Shown here piece after piece: positions 30,275 to 40,344 of a stretch of DNA of 64,000 bases (within the stretch, counting starts at the first letter, position 1; every line of letters begins with the position of its first letter). Location: the NCBI RefSeq assembly GCF_035621455.1, contig NZ_CP141823.1, forward strand, positions 372,001 through 436,000, written 5' to 3'. Made by a program: the position numbers and the translations under genes. The notes beneath the pieces were generated by a model. That model was not told the origin of the DNA, did not search any database, and saw only the letters and a program-made list of their open reading frames with translations. This stretch comes from Vibrio natriegens NBRC 15636 = ATCC 14048 = DSM 759. Lineage in GTDB: Bacteria > Pseudomonadota > Gammaproteobacteria > Enterobacterales > Vibrionaceae.

Positions 30275-31153
30275 TTAAACTTCCTCCGGCCAGTACAGTT
30301 TCATCGGGTTAGTCACAAGCAGAGCTTGTTGCAACTCTTCCGATGGTGCGATTTTTGGAATCACATCAACAAGATGACCGTCATCTGGTGTGTGTGATTT
30401 CATGTTTGGGTGCGGCCAGTCAGTACCCCACAACACACGCTCAGGGAAGCGCTCAACGAGCTCACGAGCGAAAGGAACTACGTCTGAATAGTCTGGTGGA
30501 GTAAGTGTCAAACGCTCTGGACAGCTCACTTTCGTCCAGATCTGCGGGTTACTCTCCATCATGTTAATGAACTTCTCGAACTCTTCGCTGTAGACGCCTT
30601 TAGAAACATCAGGACGACCCATGTGGTCGATGACAACAGTCATATCAAGTTCCTTCAGGAATGGCGCAACCTCGTCAATATCCTGCGCTTCAAAGTAGAC
30701 AACGACATGCCAGCCCAGTGGGCGAATTTTTTCTGCAATCTGCTTTAGCGTTTCTTTTGGTGCGGTATCAACAAGACGTTTCACGAAGTTAAAACGTACA
30801 CCACGAACGCCGGCTTTATCCATCAGTTGCAGCTCTTCGTCAGTGACGGTTTCATCGACAAAAGCAATGCCGCGAGCTAAATCACCAGCGGTGTTGAGCG
30901 CATCTACCAAAGCAGCGTTGTCTGTACCATGGCAAGACGCCTGAACAATAACGTTGCGGCTGAAGCCGAGGTAATCTCTTAGTGCGAATAACTGCTCTTT
31001 AGAGGCATCACACGGCGTGTACTTACGTTTTGGCGAGTAAGGGAATTTACTTGCTGGGCCAAATACGTGGCAATGGCTATCCACAGCACCTTCCGGCACC
31101 TTAAACTCGGGTTTGCTTGGATTAGGGTGAAAAGGTAGATAATCCTTGTCCAT
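30275..31153 (-). CDS. ligI: 2-pyrone-4,6-dicarboxylate hydrolase
   Basis: The 292-residue amidohydrolase-fold protein opens the lactone ring of 2-pyrone-4,6-dicarboxylate to 4-oxalomesaconate. The N-terminal metal-type motif VDSHCHVFGP, the FVKRLVD segment, and VIDHMGRPD and LWGTDWPHPN later in the barrel are characteristic of LigI. Length is standard. It lies between galD and ligA, 16 nt after the former, in the order of an operon for the protocatechuate 4,5 pathway. Confidence 0.93.
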   Translation of the reverse strand: MDKDYLPFHPNPSKPEFKVPEGAVDSHCHVFGPASKFPYSPKRKYTPCDASKEQLFALRDYLGFSRNVIVQASCHGTDNAALVDALNTAGDLARGIAFVDETVTDEELQLMDKAGVRGVRFNFVKRLVDTAPKETLKQIAEKIRPLGWHVVVYFEAQDIDEVAPFLKELDMTVVIDHMGRPDVSKGVYSEEFEKFINMMESNPQIWTKVSCPERLTLTPPDYSDVVPFARELVERFPERVLWGTDWPHPNMKSHTPDDGHLVDVIPKIAPSEELQQALLVTNPMKLYWPEEV

Positions 31154-31169
31154 GGTCAGTCCTTATATT

Positions 31170-32228
31170 CTATCTATTTGTATACACGATTCCGTCAAAC
31201 AACTTACGGGCGGTACGCAAAATTGCTGCAGCTTGGACTTGGTTCTCTTTTACATCCAACACTACGCTCATTTTGCCTATCGGGTGTTCAACGTCTACCG
31301 CTAAAGTTTCACTTTGCTCGATTGATGCCAATTTTTGTGCCGGCGAACCCACTAAAATGCACGCACTCGCAACACTTACGGCTCCCAGTACACCTATCGA
31401 GGCATGGCAGCGATGAGGGATAAAGGTACGAGTAGAAATAGCGCCGCCATACTGGGCTTTGCTAACCAATGACATTTTAGGTACCGATAATTGGGAAACA
31501 TCACCGAGGTTCATTAACGGTCCAGCTTGTAGCCGTATTGATTCCAGCTTTTGTTTCAGTTCCGCGTTATTGTCGAGTTGATCTCGGCTTTCATCGCCCG
31601 AAATACCGAGATCTTCCGCATTGATGACGACAACAGGCATGCCATTATCAATTAACGTTACTTCAACACCGTCAATCACATCCACGACATTGCCGCTCGG
31701 CAGCAGTGCGCCACAAGTTGAACCGGCGGTATCTTCGAACGTAACCGCAATCGGCGCAGCGCTACCAGGAACGCCATCGATTTCACAGTCACCTTCGTAG
31801 GTCACTTGTCGATTGGGCGTATTCACGGTGACCGTCACGATTTGATCGGTGTTCTCCATGTAGATTCTTACTGTCGTTTGCTTTTCTTGGGCTTCCACGA
31901 TGCCTCGCTCTATCGCAAATGGAGCTACACCCGCTAAGATATTGCCACAATTTTGCTTAGTGCTGATCAATGGTTGATCCACAAACACTTGTAAGAAAAG
32001 ATAATCTACATCCACACCATCTCGTTCAGATGGCGCGACGATCGCAACTTTAGAAGTCAGGGGATCGGCACCGCCAATCCCATCAATTTGACGCTCGTCA
32101 GGTGAGCCCATTGCCGCGAGAAGAAAGCTTTCCAGACAAGACTGGTCTGAAGGCAGGTCACTTTTAACAAAGTATGCGCCTTTTGAAGTACCCGCTCTCA
32201 TCCACATACAAGGGGCTTGGTTAGACAT
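31170..32228 (-). CDS. galD: 4-oxalomesaconate tautomerase
   Basis: This 352-residue PrpF-family protein (diaminopimelate-epimerase-like fold) interconverts the tautomers of 4-oxalomesaconate so that the hydratase can act. Family motifs include [12 protein letters not shown] at the N-terminus, [14 protein letters not shown] near 50, and [13 protein letters not shown] near 95, the latter containing the Cys conserved in PrpF proteins. It overlaps ligK by 8 nt, a sign of translational coupling. PrpF proteins also serve the methylcitrate cycle, but no prp gene is present and the lig context decides the call. Confidence 0.9.
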   Translation of the reverse strand: MSNQAPCMWMRAGTSKGAYFVKSDLPSDQSCLESFLLAAMGSPDERQIDGIGGADPLTSKVAIVAPSERDGVDVDYLFLQVFVDQPLISTKQNCGNILAGVAPFAIERGIVEAQEKQTTVRIYMENTDQIVTVTVNTPNRQVTYEGDCEIDGVPGSAAPIAVTFEDTAGSTCGALLPSGNVVDVIDGVEVTLIDNGMPVVVINAEDLGISGDESRDQLDNNAELKQKLESIRLQAGPLMNLGDVSQLSVPKMSLVSKAQYGGAISTRTFIPHRCHASIGVLGAVSVASACILVGSPAQKLASIEQSETLAVDVEHPIGKMSVVLDVKENQVQAAAILRTARKLFDGIVYTNR

Positions 32229-32898
32229 ATTTGAGCCCTTTTTCTGCTAAACGCTCACGCATATTATAGATGTCCAGGCCAAGTTCGCCGTTTGCTAAGC
32301 GAACACGTTTCGCCTCTTCTCTCTCGATGCGGTCGAGTGCAGCAACAAGTACTTGTTTTGCTTCGTCGCGACGAACAACCACAACACCGTCTTCATCAGC
32401 GACCATCACATCACCCGGGTAGACGATTTCTTCTGCGCAGGTCATTGGAACGTTCACAGAACCCAATGTTTCTTTAATAGTACCTTCGCTGAAGATGGCT
32501 TTTGACCAAACCGGGAAGTTCATTTCACGCAAATCTCGCGTATCGCGAACGCCGCCTTCGATGATTAGGCCAACCACACCACGCGCTTGGGCTGAAGTAG
32601 CCAGTAAATCACCAAAGAAGCCGTGGTTTGATGGCGAAGTTGGCGCGAAGACTAAAAAGTCCCCATCCTGAGCTTGTTCGATAGCTACGTGCATCATCCA
32701 GTTGTCACCCGCTGCGCCAGAAATCGTAAGCGCAGAACCAGCAACCGCATCACATTGGAAGATAGGACGCATGTAGTGAGCAAGCAGGCCGCGACGACCT
32801 TGAGCTTCATGGATAGTAGCAACGCCACATTTACGCAGACCTTCAATCACGTCTTTGTCTGCACGTTGAATATTCTGAACTACAACATTGTTTTGCAT
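32221..32898 (-). CDS. ligK: 4-carboxy-4-hydroxy-2-oxoadipate aldolase
   Basis: The 225-residue class II pyruvate aldolase of the HMG/CHA family splits 4-carboxy-4-hydroxy-2-oxoadipate to pyruvate and oxaloacetate, the last step of the pathway. The fold is RraA-like. [19 protein letters not shown] contains the conserved GxxRD element and [17 protein letters not shown] the metal-site loop. ATG at 32898 lies 12 nt after the ligJ stop. RraA itself is shorter and lacks this context. Confidence 0.92.
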   Translation of the reverse strand: MQNNVVVQNIQRADKDVIEGLRKCGVATIHEAQGRRGLLAHYMRPIFQCDAVAGSALTISGAAGDNWMMHVAIEQAQDGDFLVFAPTSPSNHGFFGDLLATSAQARGVVGLIIEGGVRDTRDLREMNFPVWSKAIFSEGTIKETLGSVNVPMTCAEEIVYPGDVMVADEDGVVVVRRDEAKQVLVAALDRIEREEAKRVRLANGELGLDIYNMRERLAEKGLKYV

Positions 32899-32909
32899 AA
32901 TATTAATCC

Positions 32910-33920
32910 TTATGCCTTCAGACGGCTGAATACACGACGAGCGTTGCCTTCAAAAATGAGTGCTTTCTCTTCGTCGTTGACCTTATCGCTTGCGTCGATG
33001 TAACGCTTGGTATCATCAAAGTAGTGACCAGTTTCTGGGTCGACACCACGTACTGCACCAATCATCTCAGACGCAAACAGAATGTTTTCCGCAGGAAGAA
33101 TGTCTAGTAGCAGGTCAATGCCTTTCTGGTGGTATACACAAGTATCGAAGTAGATATTCTTCAAAACTGACTCTTCTAATGGTGGAAGACCCATGTCTTG
33201 TGCAATACCGCGGAAACGTCCCCAGTGATAAGGCACTGCGCCACCACCATGAGGAATAATGATTTTCAGCTCAGGGAAATCTTTAAATACATCCGACATC
33301 AGAAGCTGTTGGAATGCCGTGGTATCCGCACCCAGGTAATGTGAAGAGGTGGTGTGGAAGCAAGAGTTACACGCCGCAGATACGTGAATCATCGCCGGAA
33401 CGTCTAGCTCAACCATTTTTTCGTAAAGTGGGTAGAACGCTCGATCACCCAAAGACGCATCTTTCCAGAAGCCGCCCGTAGTATCCGGGTTTAGGTTACA
33501 GCCGATGAAGTCCATTTCTTCGACACAACGAACCAATTCAGGTACCGATTTAGAAGGCGTCACACCCGGCGACTGAGGAAGTTGAGCAACAGGTGCGAAG
33601 TTGTTAGGAAATAGGTCACACACACGGCGAATCAGGTCATTCTGATGCTCGGTCCAGAAGCGGCTAGTATGCTCATTTCCAATGTGGTGTCCCATCCAAC
33701 TTGCGCGAGGAGAGAAGATAGTCAAATCGGTTCCGCGCTCTTTTTGCAGACGAAGCTGGTTGTTTTCAATACTTTCGCGAATCTCATCGTCAGAAATACT
33801 GATAGTACCTTTGTCTCCAACGTATTTTGGATCTTTTGCTACCGCTGCTTTTTGGCTTTCTCGGTAATCACCGACTTGCGGTGGTGTAGTGGTATAGTGG
33901 CCGTGGCAATCGATTATCAT
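32910..33920 (-). CDS. ligJ: 4-oxalomesaconate hydratase
   Basis: The 336-residue protein belongs to the amidohydrolase (ACMSD-like) superfamily and hydrates 4-oxalomesaconate to 4-carboxy-4-hydroxy-2-oxoadipate. The metal-binding start [13 protein letters not shown], the central [15 protein letters not shown] and the late LFASEMIG segment match LigJ. The start at 33920 is chosen because the fold begins at that Met and its length then equals known LigJ. A longer frame reaches 34040, adding 40 residues without family resemblance. It is the first gene of the lig operon and divergent from aroE. Confidence 0.92.
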   Translation of the reverse strand: MIIDCHGHYTTTPPQVGDYRESQKAAVAKDPKYVGDKGTISISDDEIRESIENNQLRLQKERGTDLTIFSPRASWMGHHIGNEHTSRFWTEHQNDLIRRVCDLFPNNFAPVAQLPQSPGVTPSKSVPELVRCVEEMDFIGCNLNPDTTGGFWKDASLGDRAFYPLYEKMVELDVPAMIHVSAACNSCFHTTSSHYLGADTTAFQQLLMSDVFKDFPELKIIIPHGGGAVPYHWGRFRGIAQDMGLPPLEESVLKNIYFDTCVYHQKGIDLLLDILPAENILFASEMIGAVRGVDPETGHYFDDTKRYIDASDKVNDEEKALIFEGNARRVFSRLKA

Positions 33921-34269
33921 CTCATCAATTCCTTCTGTTGTTTTGTTTTTATACTCAAATAACCTCGAGATGCTTAGTTCTGTAAAAATGTCTTGACCGA
34001 TAAATTCAACCACGACTTGAATCCTGCATCTGGAATTCACTTGTGTATAACTACTATAACGACGGAGATAACAACTCGACTATTTCAATTTATTTTTACG
34101 GTATAAGTTTTTGAGATAGATACCTTACTTCTATTGTTAACAAATCGACTTAAAAGCCAATAAATACAAGCATTCAACAAAAATGAATAGGTGTTAGAAA
34201 AATATAATTATCAATGGAAAAATGACGTGTGGTAGCCTTATCCTGTCATTAATAGATGGAGTACTTACT
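33921..34269. promoter_or_regulatory. Divergent ligJ / aroE promoter region
   Basis: About 350 AT-rich bases between the divergent catabolic operons must hold both promoters. A plus-strand frame extends upstream of aroE to 34222 but lacks a ribosome site, and a minus-strand extension of ligJ to 34040 is also unlikely. No strong palindrome was found by eye. Confidence 0.5.
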
Positions 34270-35106
34270 ATGCAATGCCGTTTATTTGGAAAAAATATAA
34301 CTCGGTCGAAATCCCCATATTTTCACAACGAGCTTGCCAAGCATTTAAATATTAACTTTAGCTATCAATTAAATAGTATTGATAGCGGGGATATTGAAGA
34401 GTTCAAATCTCAAGCAACGGCGTTGTTCGCTTCTGAAATTCAGTCGGCAAATGTCACTTACCCATTTAAAGAAATCGCCATTGAAATAGCGAATAAACTC
34501 GACAAATCAGCGCAACGCGTTCAGGCAGCAAACACATTAGTGAAAAAAGGCGATGAAATTATCGCTTACAACACCGACTACTCAGGCTTCATTCAGGCTT
34601 ACCGAAATTCACGTGAGCAGACACCTGGTCGAGTTGTGCTAGTTGGATGTGGAGGCGTTGGTAAAGCCGTTGCGATGTCACTGGTTGATCTAGGTGCATC
34701 AGAGCTGATTTTGTTTGATATGGATGAGAAAAAAGCCCAGGCACTTGCTAATCAACTGTCTGACGAAGACTTACAGGTGACAACGGCAAATAGCGAATCA
34801 CTTGAGTCTTACGTCAAGCTGGCCAATGGTCTGGTAAACTGCACTCCAGTCGGTCACTACTCGATGCCAGGCACCCCTATTCCAGAAAGCTGGATTGGCT
34901 CTCAAGAGTGGGTTTTCGATGCCGTTTATACGCCTGTCGACACTCAATTCCTTCTAGCAGCAAAAGAGAAAAACGTCTCTATTATCAGCGGCTTTGAACT
35001 ATTTTTCCATCAAGCAACTGACGCATTTTCTCTATTTACTAATACCAAACCAAGCCCTGCCGAGTTAGCAGAGTTCCGTGAATCGCATTTCACTCAGCTA
35101 TGCTAA
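34270..35106 (+). CDS. aroE: Shikimate/quinate dehydrogenase, AroE family
   Basis: The 278-residue protein oxidises or reduces between shikimate (or quinate) and the 3-dehydro form with NAD(P). Motifs: SKSPYFHN near 15 (substrate Ser pair), NVTYPFKE with the catalytic Lys near 70, NTDYSGF near 100, and the Rossmann loop VLVGCGGVGKAVA near 135. ATG at 34270 is preferred because GGAG lies about 9 nt upstream. Its neighbours aroQ and quiC and the two transporters mark it as a catabolic copy that feeds dehydroshikimate to protocatechuate, rather than the biosynthetic aroE (inference). Confidence 0.88.
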   Translation: MQCRLFGKNITRSKSPYFHNELAKHLNINFSYQLNSIDSGDIEEFKSQATALFASEIQSANVTYPFKEIAIEIANKLDKSAQRVQAANTLVKKGDEIIAYNTDYSGFIQAYRNSREQTPGRVVLVGCGGVGKAVAMSLVDLGASELILFDMDEKKAQALANQLSDEDLQVTTANSESLESYVKLANGLVNCTPVGHYSMPGTPIPESWIGSQEWVFDAVYTPVDTQFLLAAKEKNVSIISGFELFFHQATDAFSLFTNTKPSPAELAEFRESHFTQLC

Positions 35107-35121
35107 GCAAAGGTTCTCATT

Positions 35122-35565
35122 ATGCCTAAGTTACTGTTATTAAACGGCCCAAACCTTAATCTGTTGGGCTCTCGTGAACCTGAGAAGTACGGTCATGAAA
35201 CGCTAGCGGATGTAGAAGTCCGCTGTCAAAAACTCGCATCAGAATTCGGCTATGACGTCGAATGTCTGCAAAGCAATATTGAAGGTGAGTTAATTAATGC
35301 CATCCACAAAGCTGGGGCTGAATACAAAACTGGTGAACTCGCTGGCGTTGTTTTCAACCCAGGCGCTTACACGCATACCTCAATCGCCCTTCACGATGCG
35401 ATCGCAGGTGTTGGCGTTCCTGTGGTTGAAGTACACATTACCAACGTACACGCGCGCGAATCGTTCCGTCATCACTCTTACATTTCTCCGGTGGCTGCTG
35501 GTACCATTATTGGTATGGGCACAAAGGGCTACCAATTGGCGATTAACTATTTGCTAGAAAAATAA
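35122..35565 (+). CDS. aroQ: 3-dehydroquinate dehydratase, type II
   Basis: A 147-residue type II dehydroquinase, the class that forms dodecamers. The signature LLLNGPNLNLLGSREP with the catalytic Tyr24 region (PEKYGHETLAD), NPGAYTHTSIALHDA and VEVHITNVHARESFRH are all present. It follows aroE by 15 nt. It would convert 3-dehydroquinate to 3-dehydroshikimate, linking quinate entry to QuiC. Confidence 0.94.
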   Translation: MPKLLLLNGPNLNLLGSREPEKYGHETLADVEVRCQKLASEFGYDVECLQSNIEGELINAIHKAGAEYKTGELAGVVFNPGAYTHTSIALHDAIAGVGVPVVEVHITNVHARESFRHHSYISPVAAGTIIGMGTKGYQLAINYLLEK

Positions 35566-35612
35566 CATGATAGAAATAACTTCCCGACGTTATTTCAAAG
35601 ATTAGACAAATA

Positions 35613-35648
35613 AAAAAAATAGGTGCTTCGATGAAGCACCTATTTTTT
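35613..35648. terminator. Bidirectional terminator between aroQ and quiC
   Basis: Perfect 9-bp stem AGGTGCTTC / GAAGCACCT with a GAT loop, flanked by an A-run on one side and a T-run on the other. It lies between two convergent genes and should work in both directions. Confidence 0.88.
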
Positions 35649-35671
35649 ATTCTGATTTTTATTTCTAATGT

Positions 35672-37495
35672 TTAATCATGGTAAGACTGGGATGCCAAGC
35701 GAATAAACGCATTGGTTTCGCCATATTTTTTATAGTTTCCAACTCGCTGTAACACTTCAAAGAACAGTCCATTGACTTCTTTTGTGTAGAAATGCAAGAA
35801 GCTGCCTGTGTCATCTTCTGTGTATAGGATGTTGTTTTCTTTAAGTTTTGCAATAAACTCGTCACTTAAATCAAACTGAGCTTGAATGTCTAAATAGTAG
35901 TTGTTTGGTATCTTCAACTGATAAATTGGCGAAAGGTCTTTTACTGCTGCGAAAATATCATGACATTGAATAGCAATCTGGTTAATGCTCGCCCCATTTG
36001 ACGCATTTAAAAAACGCTGAGCAGAGGTCTGCTTCGCACTCGTGCTGTTTAACGCAAACTTAATCTTGCCGTTTGGACTGGTAATCGTACGGCTGGTGAT
36101 CAGACCGTTGATATCTGGCAAGTCGTAGCTCTCTTCCGGAACAAAACCAAAAATTGATTTGTAGAAGAACAAGTTAGACAACAAGGTTTCAGGTGACACC
36201 ACCTGCCCCATATGGTCGATACGGATTAGGTTGTCATTATAGGCAGCACCATCCGTCAGCGGTTCAAAATCGACGTCATAGAACTTCTCTGCGTGGTTTT
36301 GATCAAGCAGATGGATAAGCAGATTACTTGAGCTTTTCAGCGTCGGGATATCCAGTTCATTCTCTTGGCGCGCCTGATAAATCGTCGGGCTATTGTAACG
36401 CTTTGCCAGTTCAACTAAGCGGTTTGCGTCCTTCGCTAATACACCCAACGCACAAACAGATTCACCATGCCCTTCTAAGTAACTACTCGCATTACTATTT
36501 TTCTCATAGTTGAATACGAAGTTGATATCACCAAGTTGGTAAAGGTCAACATTTTTGCTTTTATGACAATGGGTTTTCTTAAAGCCAAGTGATTCGATGA
36601 TATCGGTAAACGGGTTGTTTTCACGTTCTTTTACCGCAAATTCCACAAAACTTATATCACTCACTTCAGGCGCTTCGAACGTGTCACTGCTCTGATCTTC
36701 AAGCCATTTCAAAGAGCGCACACCATCAATCGCTTTTTCAATTGGAGACGAAGAGCGGAACTCATCATTAAACACTTCATGCGACAAGTAATCGTCGTAA
36801 CCTTTGTCTTTAAGTGCCTGAACAAACTCAATAATAGGGAAATCACCCTGACCAGGGAAGCAGCGATAATGGCGGCTGTACTGCAGAATGTCCATTTGCA
36901 TCTTAGGCGCATCAGCCAATTGAACCAGGCCAATTTTTTCAACTGGAATGTCGTTCTTTAACGTGTCCAGCGTGTTACCACGGGCGAACATATGGAATGT
37001 ATCAAGTACGATACCCAAGTTTGGGTGATCCACTCGCTTAACGATATCCCAGGCGTCATCGTAGTCTGCGATATGACGACCCCAGGCAAGCGCTTCATAG
37101 CTTAATTTCATGTCTTCACGTTTAGCCAGTTCTGCCAACGCATGCAGATCTGCAGCGCACTGATTTCTGTCTGGGGAAGCCAGCGGGTGAACGCTACTGC
37201 ACATCATTAAACGATCAGTACCGAGCTGATGGGCGAGGTCGATCTTACGCTCCATCATCTTGTATTTTTTATCGCGTAACTCAGGTGGTAGCCCTTCCAT
37301 ATCGCGAAACGGTTGCAGCACTAAAATCTCTAACCCCAGACTATCAGCGATACGTTTTACATCGCGAGCGGTGCCTCGGTATTGGGTCAAATCATTCTCG
37401 AAAATTTCGATTGCGTGGAAACCCGCCTTAGCCGCTGCATGCATTTTTTGCTCAAGCGTACCGGATAAACAAACGGTGGCAATTGAATACTTCAT
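35672..37495 (-). CDS. quiC: 3-dehydroshikimate dehydratase, two-domain (QuiC/QsuB type)
   Basis: The 607-residue enzyme aromatises 3-dehydroshikimate to protocatechuate. Residues 1-280 form a xylose-isomerase-like TIM barrel (starting IATVCLSGTLEQKMHAAA, with LSYEALAWGRH and LDTFHMFARG). Residues 300-600 form a vicinal-oxygen-chelate domain related to 4-hydroxyphenylpyruvate dioxygenase (DHMGQVV at its centre, FLHFYTKEVNGLFFEVLQR near the end). This fusion is the known QsuB/QuiC1 architecture of about 610-630 residues. It is the last gene of the TRAP-AEC operon, so uptake and conversion are co-expressed. It is the enzyme that joins quinate/shikimate use to the lig pathway. Confidence 0.92.
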   Translation of the reverse strand: MKYSIATVCLSGTLEQKMHAAAKAGFHAIEIFENDLTQYRGTARDVKRIADSLGLEILVLQPFRDMEGLPPELRDKKYKMMERKIDLAHQLGTDRLMMCSSVHPLASPDRNQCAADLHALAELAKREDMKLSYEALAWGRHIADYDDAWDIVKRVDHPNLGIVLDTFHMFARGNTLDTLKNDIPVEKIGLVQLADAPKMQMDILQYSRHYRCFPGQGDFPIIEFVQALKDKGYDDYLSHEVFNDEFRSSSPIEKAIDGVRSLKWLEDQSSDTFEAPEVSDISFVEFAVKERENNPFTDIIESLGFKKTHCHKSKNVDLYQLGDINFVFNYEKNSNASSYLEGHGESVCALGVLAKDANRLVELAKRYNSPTIYQARQENELDIPTLKSSSNLLIHLLDQNHAEKFYDVDFEPLTDGAAYNDNLIRIDHMGQVVSPETLLSNLFFYKSIFGFVPEESYDLPDINGLITSRTITSPNGKIKFALNSTSAKQTSAQRFLNASNGASINQIAIQCHDIFAAVKDLSPIYQLKIPNNYYLDIQAQFDLSDEFIAKLKENNILYTEDDTGSFLHFYTKEVNGLFFEVLQRVGNYKKYGETNAFIRLASQSYHD

Positions 37496-37581
37496 AAATT
37501 AACTCCTAGCCAATCAAAGGCTGATATCTCGTATAGGGAGGCGTTAAGCATGGCGTTGACAGGTGCCAGACACTCACCTCA

Positions 37582-38508
37582 CTATGAATTAAACATTGCA
37601 ACAACAATGGACAGAGAAATTCCGGAAGCCAGCGTTGTTGTGACAAGCGTGTTTACACAAAATTTTTGTTGATGATAAATAGCACCCAATATTGGGTAGA
37701 TGGTTAACATCGGCGCTGCAGCAAATATAATCAGTACTGGTTTAAGCGCTTCATCGACTGGAAATATGGTCAACAATCCAATCGCAACCATCGGAAAAAT
37801 AATGAGTTTATTAACGGCAACCAAAGCGGTGCGTCTTTTTTCTTCAAGCTTGAATGACTGGCCTAATGCACCACCGATAGCAAACAATGCCAATGCGACA
37901 GCTGTATTAGAAAACCAATCGGCACTTTTCATAACAAACTCAGGCAAAGTTATATTTAATAAATTTATACCTAATGCAATAGCGATAGAAATTATTATTG
38001 GATTACTGCTAATACGTTTCGCGATTAATTTCATTTGATCGAACGTATTAGTTTTAACGCTATGGCTAATTTCCAGAAATAACAAACAAAGTGGAATAAA
38101 TAAAAGATTCTCCACCAAAACGCACATTAAAAAGGCTTCAATAAATTGGCCATCAAATAGTGACAAAACAATTGGAAAGGCAACAAATGCACTATTTGGC
38201 ATACCGCTACCTAATGCATTAATACATGCATCTTTCCAATCAGATTTTAATACTTGTTTACTTATGACCAACGCAAAGCCCATTGAGGCAATACCTGAAA
38301 TTGCGTATACCAATAAAAAGTTAAGTTCTAATGCATTTTTAATATCCAGTTGCGACAAATTAATCAATATGACAGCAGGCAACGAGAAATATAAAACTAA
38401 CTTACCTATATCCGCATGAAAACCTTGAGAGAAAAAGCGAATTTTTGTCGTATAAAAACCTGCCGCCACTATCATCGCGAGCGGCAGGAGAACGTCCATC
38501 ACAGCCAT
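37582..38508 (-). CDS. AEC-family (auxin efflux carrier-like) transporter
   Basis: A 308-residue inner-membrane protein with about 10 hydrophobic segments, with PLAMIVAAGFY at the N-terminus and NSAFVAFPIVLSLF in the middle (the conserved NxxFxxxP region of the family). AEC members include malate permeases and auxin efflux carriers. It sits 12 nt after the TRAP large permease and 86 nt before quiC, so it may move shikimate, quinate or a pathway intermediate. That is inference; the family is poorly defined in bacteria. Confidence 0.82.
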   Translation of the reverse strand: MAVMDVLLPLAMIVAAGFYTTKIRFFSQGFHADIGKLVLYFSLPAVILINLSQLDIKNALELNFLLVYAISGIASMGFALVISKQVLKSDWKDACINALGSGMPNSAFVAFPIVLSLFDGQFIEAFLMCVLVENLLFIPLCLLFLEISHSVKTNTFDQMKLIAKRISSNPIIISIAIALGINLLNITLPEFVMKSADWFSNTAVALALFAIGGALGQSFKLEEKRRTALVAVNKLIIFPMVAIGLLTIFPVDEALKPVLIIFAAAPMLTIYPILGAIYHQQKFCVNTLVTTTLASGISLSIVVAMFNS

Positions 38509-38520
38509 ATTGAGTACTTG

Positions 38521-39786
38521 TTAGTAGCCAAACATTTTTGGTAAGAACAGCACGCTTTGAGGCACGAAGGTAATAAAAAACAGCACGACAACTTCGAGCA
38601 AAAACAGCGGTGCTATTTGTTTTGATATAGCCGCAACACCCACTTTAGAAATGGTATTGGCAACGAACAGACAAATACCAAGTGGTGGCGTAATCAAGCC
38701 GATCATCAGGTTAAAAATAACCACAATCCCGAAGTGAACAGGGTCGATTCCGAAACTCATCGCGATTGGATGGAAGATTGGAATCAAGATAAGCATTGCC
38801 GCAATCCCTTCAAGGAATAGACCAACCACCAGCAATATCAGGTTAACCATAATCAGGAACATAACCGGGTCACTGATCGTGCTGATGATTTGCGCACTGA
38901 TGTACTGAGGTACACGTGAGAAAGTCAGCAGCCAGTTAGCAACGGAAATGACCGCAATCAAAATCAAGACGATAGATGAGTCACGCATTGAACGAATAAA
39001 CACTTCCGGTAAGTCACTAATTTTAAGTGTTTTATAGAAAAACATCCCAACGGTCAGTGCGTAAAATGCAGCAAAAGCAGCGGCTTCTGTCGGTGTGACA
39101 ACACCTAATAGAATTGAACCCAGAATGAATACCGGCATGGTCAATGGAACAAACGCTTTTACCAATGCTTTACGGCGACTTTGACGGACAACGTTACTGC
39201 GAATCTTATGGCGCGTTGCGTAGAAATAAACAAATATCGACAGTGCAATCGCAGATAGAATACCCGGTACAATCCCTGCTAAGAATAGCGCAGGAACCGA
39301 CACTCCACTTGCGATTAACGCGTAGATAATCACCGGGATACTTGGCGGAATCATTGGGCCGATAACAGATGACGCAGCAGTTAATGCGGACGAAAACTCT
39401 TTGCTGTATCCCTCTTTTTCCATTTGAGGAATAAACACACGACCAAGAGCAGAAGTGTCTGCAACCGCGGAGCCAGAAATACCCGCAAACATCACTGACG
39501 ACCAGATGTTTACCTGAGCAAGTCCGCCTCGGAAGTGCCCGACTAACGCATTAGCAAAATCGATAATTCGCGTAGTGATACCACTTTTGTTCATCAGCTC
39601 ACCAGCCAGAACAAACAGAGGCACTGCAAGAATTGAATAGGAATCCAATCCGCTAAAAATACGTTGAGCAACTAAGCTAATTGAAATTGGCGTACTGGTG
39701 ACATAAAACGACATCGCCAGAATGATTGTGAATACGAGCGGAACACCGAATATCAGTAAGGTGCCCATCAAAGCTATAGATGGCAT
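38521..39786 (-). CDS. TRAP transporter large permease, DctM family
   Basis: A 421-residue permease with about 12 membrane segments. Family signatures are YSILAVPLFVLAGELMNKSG, MFAGISGSAVADTSALG, AASSVIGPMIPPSIPVIIYAL and, near the end, LMIGLITPPLGICLFVANT. It follows dctQ by 9 nt on the minus strand. With the binding protein and small permease it makes a complete importer, here grouped with quiC and likely for quinate or shikimate. Confidence 0.92.
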   Translation of the reverse strand: MPSIALMGTLLIFGVPLVFTIILAMSFYVTSTPISISLVAQRIFSGLDSYSILAVPLFVLAGELMNKSGITTRIIDFANALVGHFRGGLAQVNIWSSVMFAGISGSAVADTSALGRVFIPQMEKEGYSKEFSSALTAASSVIGPMIPPSIPVIIYALIASGVSVPALFLAGIVPGILSAIALSIFVYFYATRHKIRSNVVRQSRRKALVKAFVPLTMPVFILGSILLGVVTPTEAAAFAAFYALTVGMFFYKTLKISDLPEVFIRSMRDSSIVLILIAVISVANWLLTFSRVPQYISAQIISTISDPVMFLIMVNLILLVVGLFLEGIAAMLILIPIFHPIAMSFGIDPVHFGIVVIFNLMIGLITPPLGICLFVANTISKVGVAAISKQIAPLFLLEVVVLFFITFVPQSVLFLPKMFGY

Positions 39787-39795
39787 AGTAAATCC

Positions 39796-40287
39796 TTATA
39801 CATCTCTACGTTTTAGACAGGGTGCGCGCCCGGTTAGAGCTGATAGATGAGCGGCTAATCGAAGTGATGCTGCGATAAGTAAGCACACACCACCAACCAC
39901 TAGTGCTGATTGGAAGTAATACATACTGATCCCAATACCCGGTGATTCAATGGCACCGCGCTTCGCAACAAACAAATAACCTGACCAAATCAATATCAAT
40001 GCACTCGCAAACACTGCTATGTCGGTAATGACTTCTAATCCTTTTTGGAACTTAGCTGACTTCACTGAGCTAAGAACTGAGAATTTAATGTGTAATTCAT
40101 CGAGGTAACAGATTGCTGTAGCAAACATAACGCCGTAAATCATGGCGTATTTACACAGCTCTTCACCCCATAAAATCGAGGTATTGAAAAAATAACGACT
40201 GATGCTGCTAAACAACATCACTACAAAGACTGTTAGCAATGAAGTGCCAGCAAGGATAGCCAGCAGCTTTTTGTATCGCTCTATCAT
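39796..40287 (-). CDS. TRAP transporter small permease, DctQ family
   Basis: A 163-residue protein with four membrane helices. The RYFFNTSILWGEELCKYAMIYGVMF segment is the usual DctQ pattern. ATG at 40287 is chosen because GGAGAAAGG lies immediately upstream; a TTG at 40302 would overlap this site. It is separated from the binding-protein gene by a strong hairpin. Confidence 0.87.
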   Translation of the reverse strand: MIERYKKLLAILAGTSLLTVFVVMLFSSISRYFFNTSILWGEELCKYAMIYGVMFATAICYLDELHIKFSVLSSVKSAKFQKGLEVITDIAVFASALILIWSGYLFVAKRGAIESPGIGISMYYFQSALVVGGVCLLIAASLRLAAHLSALTGRAPCLKRRDV

Positions 40288-40306
40288 AGCCTTTCTCCAC
40301 AAAATT

Positions 40307-40333
40307 CCGTAAAGCCCGTAATGGGCTTTACGG
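40307..40333 (-). terminator. Intercistronic hairpin between TRAP binding-protein and permease genes
   Basis: Perfect 11-bp stem CCGTAAAGCCC / GGGCTTTACGG with a 5-nt loop, placed directly between the stop of the binding-protein gene and the ribosome site of dctQ. There is no long T-run, so partial termination or protection of the upstream mRNA is more likely than full termination. This would give more binding protein than permease. Confidence 0.6.
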
Positions 40334-40344
40334 CTTACCTAAAA

